From contig JAITAD010000057.1 of assembly GCA_031284275.1 (NCBI GenBank), positions 1 through 15,693 on the forward strand: a DNA stretch of 15,693 nucleotides. The letters are read 5' to 3'. Position numbers and translations under genes: made by a program. The notes under the pieces were generated by a model. It saw only the letters and a list, made by a program, of their open reading frames with translations. It searched no databases and was not told the origin of the DNA. The DNA comes from Tannerellaceae bacterium. Its GTDB lineage: Bacteria; Bacteroidota; Bacteroidia; Bacteroidales; Tannerellaceae. Of the stretch, positions 14,552 to 15,693 are shown piece by piece (the stretch's first letter is position 1; each line of letters begins with the position of its first letter).

Positions 14552-14893
14552 TTTGTCAAGGGTACGAACAATTTCAATACAACGACAGAAATATATGGCA
14601 AAGTTTTCAACATCCAATCCAAGCCATATATTGCTGTTGAAGGATGGAAAAAGTCAAGAGGACAGGCGAATGGAAGGCGGGGAGGCAGAAAAAGATGGCG
14701 GTAAACAGACCAAGGAAAGGCAAGAGAATGTTGAAAGGTAAGGGGGATGAATATGGTAAAGACTAACGGGATAGGAGGCAGAGAAACAAGAGGGATGGTG
14801 AGGGGGTAATACGGCAAGAAAGGTCGGAAGAGGGGGTAACGGTAGAGTTGTTATATTTGCGGGGTTAAAGAGGAGGGGGTTAAGAGCGGGGTT
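14552..14893. other. Purine-rich spacer between the methyltransferase gene and uvrA
   Basis: I see no gene here. The first ~90 bp are AT-rich island sequence and should hold the minus-strand promoter of the restriction-modification pair. A one-mismatch -7 candidate TATATTTC lies on the minus strand at 14588-14595. From about 14640 the + strand becomes almost all A and G, with G5 runs at 14742, 14802, 14832 and 14875 and G4 runs at 14861 and 14888. The switch near 14640 probably marks the right edge of the AT-rich island. Confidence 0.6.
14852..14859 (+). promoter_or_regulatory. Likely -7 box of the uvrA promoter
   Basis: TATATTTG matches the Bacteroidota TAnnTTTG -7 consensus and is the only T-rich island in a purine-rich stretch. 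It is 34 bp ahead of the uvrA ATG, giving a leader of roughly 28 bases. No clear TTTG -33 element is found at 19-21 bp upstream. No LexA-like palindrome was recognised. Confidence 0.45.
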
Positions 14894-14894
14894 A
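14861..14894 (+). repeat. Three tandem GGGGTTA motifs in the uvrA leader
   Basis: GGGGTTA occurs at 14861, 14876 and 14888, the first two within the longer unit GGGGTTA(A)AGAG. The last copy runs into the uvrA start codon (GGGGTTATG). An AGGAGG at 14871-14876 lies within the array, 17 bp ahead of the ATG. The repeats would lie in the 5' untranslated region if the TATATTTG box is used. Confidence 0.5.
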
Positions 14895-15693
14895 TGTCGG
14901 ATAGGGATGCGATTGTTGTTAAGGGGGCACGGGTAAATAATCTGAAGGGGGTCGATGTGGAGCTGCCACGCGACAGCTTGATCGTCGTGACGGGGTTGTC
15001 CGGGAGCGGGAAGTCGTCGTTCGCTTTTGATACGCTTTATGCCGAAGGGCAACGGCGTTATGTGGAGAGCCTCTCGGCGTATGCACGCCAATTCGTGGGA
15101 CGTATGCGCAAGCCGGAGGTGGATTTTGTAACGGGTATACCGCCGGCGGTGGCCATCGAGCAAAAAGTCAATACGCGTAATCCGCGTTCGACGGTGGGAA
15201 CGTCTACGGAGGTGTACGACTACCTGCGACTGCTCTTCGCTCGCATCGGCAAGACGGTGTCGCCCGTATCGGGGCAGGTGGTGAAGAAACATCAGGTGTC
15301 GGACGTGGTTCGTGCGACGGAAGAGTATCCTCAGGGGACGCGTTTCCTTGTCTGCGCACCTCTGCGGACACGCGAGGGACAGACGCCGACCGATCTGTTG
15401 GAAATCTATGCCAAGGCGGGCTACGCACGGGTGATTCGACCGGACGAACGTGACGCAATAAGCATAGAAGATGCGCTCATACAGCAAGAAACGGAAGGGG
15501 GTGAAGAAACGGGGAAAATCACAACCAAAGGGGAAAAAGCAAAGGGGAAAAAGAAAGGGGATGATGTTCGCCGTATCGAAAAGGGAAAGGGGGATGGGTG
15601 GTTACTGGTGGTAGACCGCTTGACGACAGAGGAGGGAGAGTCGTTGCGGAGCAGGTTGGCGGAGTCGGTCGAGACAGCTTTTCTGGAAGGCGA
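14894..15693 (+). CDS. uvrA: UvrA, excinuclease ABC subunit A (N-terminal part)
   Basis: The gene runs off the window end, with 266 complete codons visible of a family length near 940. UvrA is the ABC-type ATPase that finds bulky DNA lesions and loads UvrB in nucleotide excision repair. Seen are the start [19 protein letters not shown], Walker [10 protein letters not shown] (34-42), [32 protein letters not shown] and [15 protein letters not shown] (96-110). The region after ARIGK has SPVSG where E. coli has a Cys-containing CPDHD stretch. An insertion of about 39 residues, rich in Lys/Gly/Glu (197-235), interrupts the UvrB-binding region before [20 protein letters not shown] resumes the family pattern. 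ATG 14894 fits the conserved N-terminus. Codons here favour G in third position. Confidence 0.96.
   Translation, partial: MSDRDAIVVKGARVNNLKGVDVELPRDSLIVVTGLSGSGKSSFAFDTLYAEGQRRYVESLSAYARQFVGRMRKPEVDFVTGIPPAVAIEQKVNTRNPRSTVGTSTEVYDYLRLLFARIGKTVSPVSGQVVKKHQVSDVVRATEEYPQGTRFLVCAPLRTREGQTPTDLLEIYAKAGYARVIRPDERDAISIEDALIQQETEGGEETGKITTKGEKAKGKKKGDDVRRIEKGKGDGWLLVVDRLTTEEGESLRSRLAESVETAFLEG
15527..15560 (+). repeat. Short purine tandem repeat inside the uvrA insertion
   Basis: AAAGGGGAAAAAGC (15527-15540) is followed by AAAGGGGAAAAAG (15541-15553) and a partial AAAGGGG (15554-15560). Units of 14 and 13 bases are not multiples of three, so a change in copy number would shift the frame. It encodes Lys/Gly-rich low-complexity sequence. 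Confidence 0.6.

Larger units (their letters stand above)
9348..14640. other. AT-rich accessory island between copA and uvrA
   Basis: Base composition changes abruptly just after the copA stop (GC-rich, C-ending codons) to AT-rich sequence with A/T-ending codons. It changes back to G-rich sequence near 14640, before uvrA. Inside are a polyol-phosphate surface-polymer cassette and a restriction-modification pair, both typical accessory cargo. No integrase, transposase, tRNA or flanking direct repeat was found, so the boundaries are approximate and the mode of entry (for example homologous replacement between the flanks) is unknown. Confidence 0.7.

Noticed and set aside
14552..14617. TTG start for the methyltransferase, 22 codons upstream
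   Set aside because: It has no ATG and the added residues are not family-like; ATG 14551 lies just before the conserved GQYFTP.
14832..14893. G-quadruplex upstream of uvrA
   Set aside because: G runs are separated by 8-24 bases, longer than typical stable loops; kept only as a repeat observation.
9348..14893. Attachment-site repeats or a mobile-element enzyme bounding the AT-rich island
   Set aside because: Comparing the two junctions by eye I found no direct repeat, tRNA, integrase or transposase.

Overview
The window looks like a piece of a Bacteroidota (order Bacteroidales) chromosome. The main reason is the consecutive gldL-gldM-gldN (porL-porM-porN) block of the type IX secretion system, a machine confined to that phylum. 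Other support comes from TAnnTTTG-type -7 boxes, sparse Shine-Dalgarno sequences and a Bacteroidales-style FtsX. The GC-rich core genes together with a T9SS suggest an oral Porphyromonadaceae/Tannerellaceae-like host, but genus is only a guess.

Layout: (1) 1-4833, + strand: the C-terminal half of GldL, then GldM, GldN, a divergent family-2-like glycosyltransferase and a GNAT acetyltransferase. All are packed with overlaps or gaps of 66 bp or less, so they read as one operon. (2) 4794-7096, - strand: ftsX followed by a POT/MFS-type transporter, coupled by a 1-base stop/start overlap; the transporter's 3' end overlaps the GNAT gene tail to tail by 40 bp. (3) 7188-9347, + strand: a Cu(+)-exporting P1B-1 ATPase, divergent from ftsX across a 91-bp spacer whose two ends carry near-identical inverted leader sequences.

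(4) About 9348-14640: a visibly AT-richer block between the copper ATPase and uvrA. It holds two modules. The first is a two-gene + strand cassette: a fused CDP-ribitol pyrophosphorylase/ribulose-5-phosphate reductase of the Haemophilus Bcs1 kind, then a CDP-glycerol/CDP-ribitol-type polyol-phosphate transferase. The second is a - strand type II restriction-modification pair that I recognise as HincII-like (GTYRAC). Both modules have their best-known relatives in Haemophilus, and the block has the base composition of a horizontally acquired island. (5) 14894-15693: the start of uvrA, cut off by the window end, preceded by a very purine-rich spacer.

The most interesting feature is an uninterrupted run of ten G residues at 10328-10337 inside the reductase half of the bcs1-like gene. 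The run is in frame here (ON), but loss or gain of one G leads to early stops. It has the form of a phase-variation switch that would turn CDP-ribitol synthesis, and probably the coupled transferase, on and off. That implies a switchable phosphoribitol (teichoic-acid-like or capsule-like) surface modification in a Gram-negative bacterium that also carries a T9SS.
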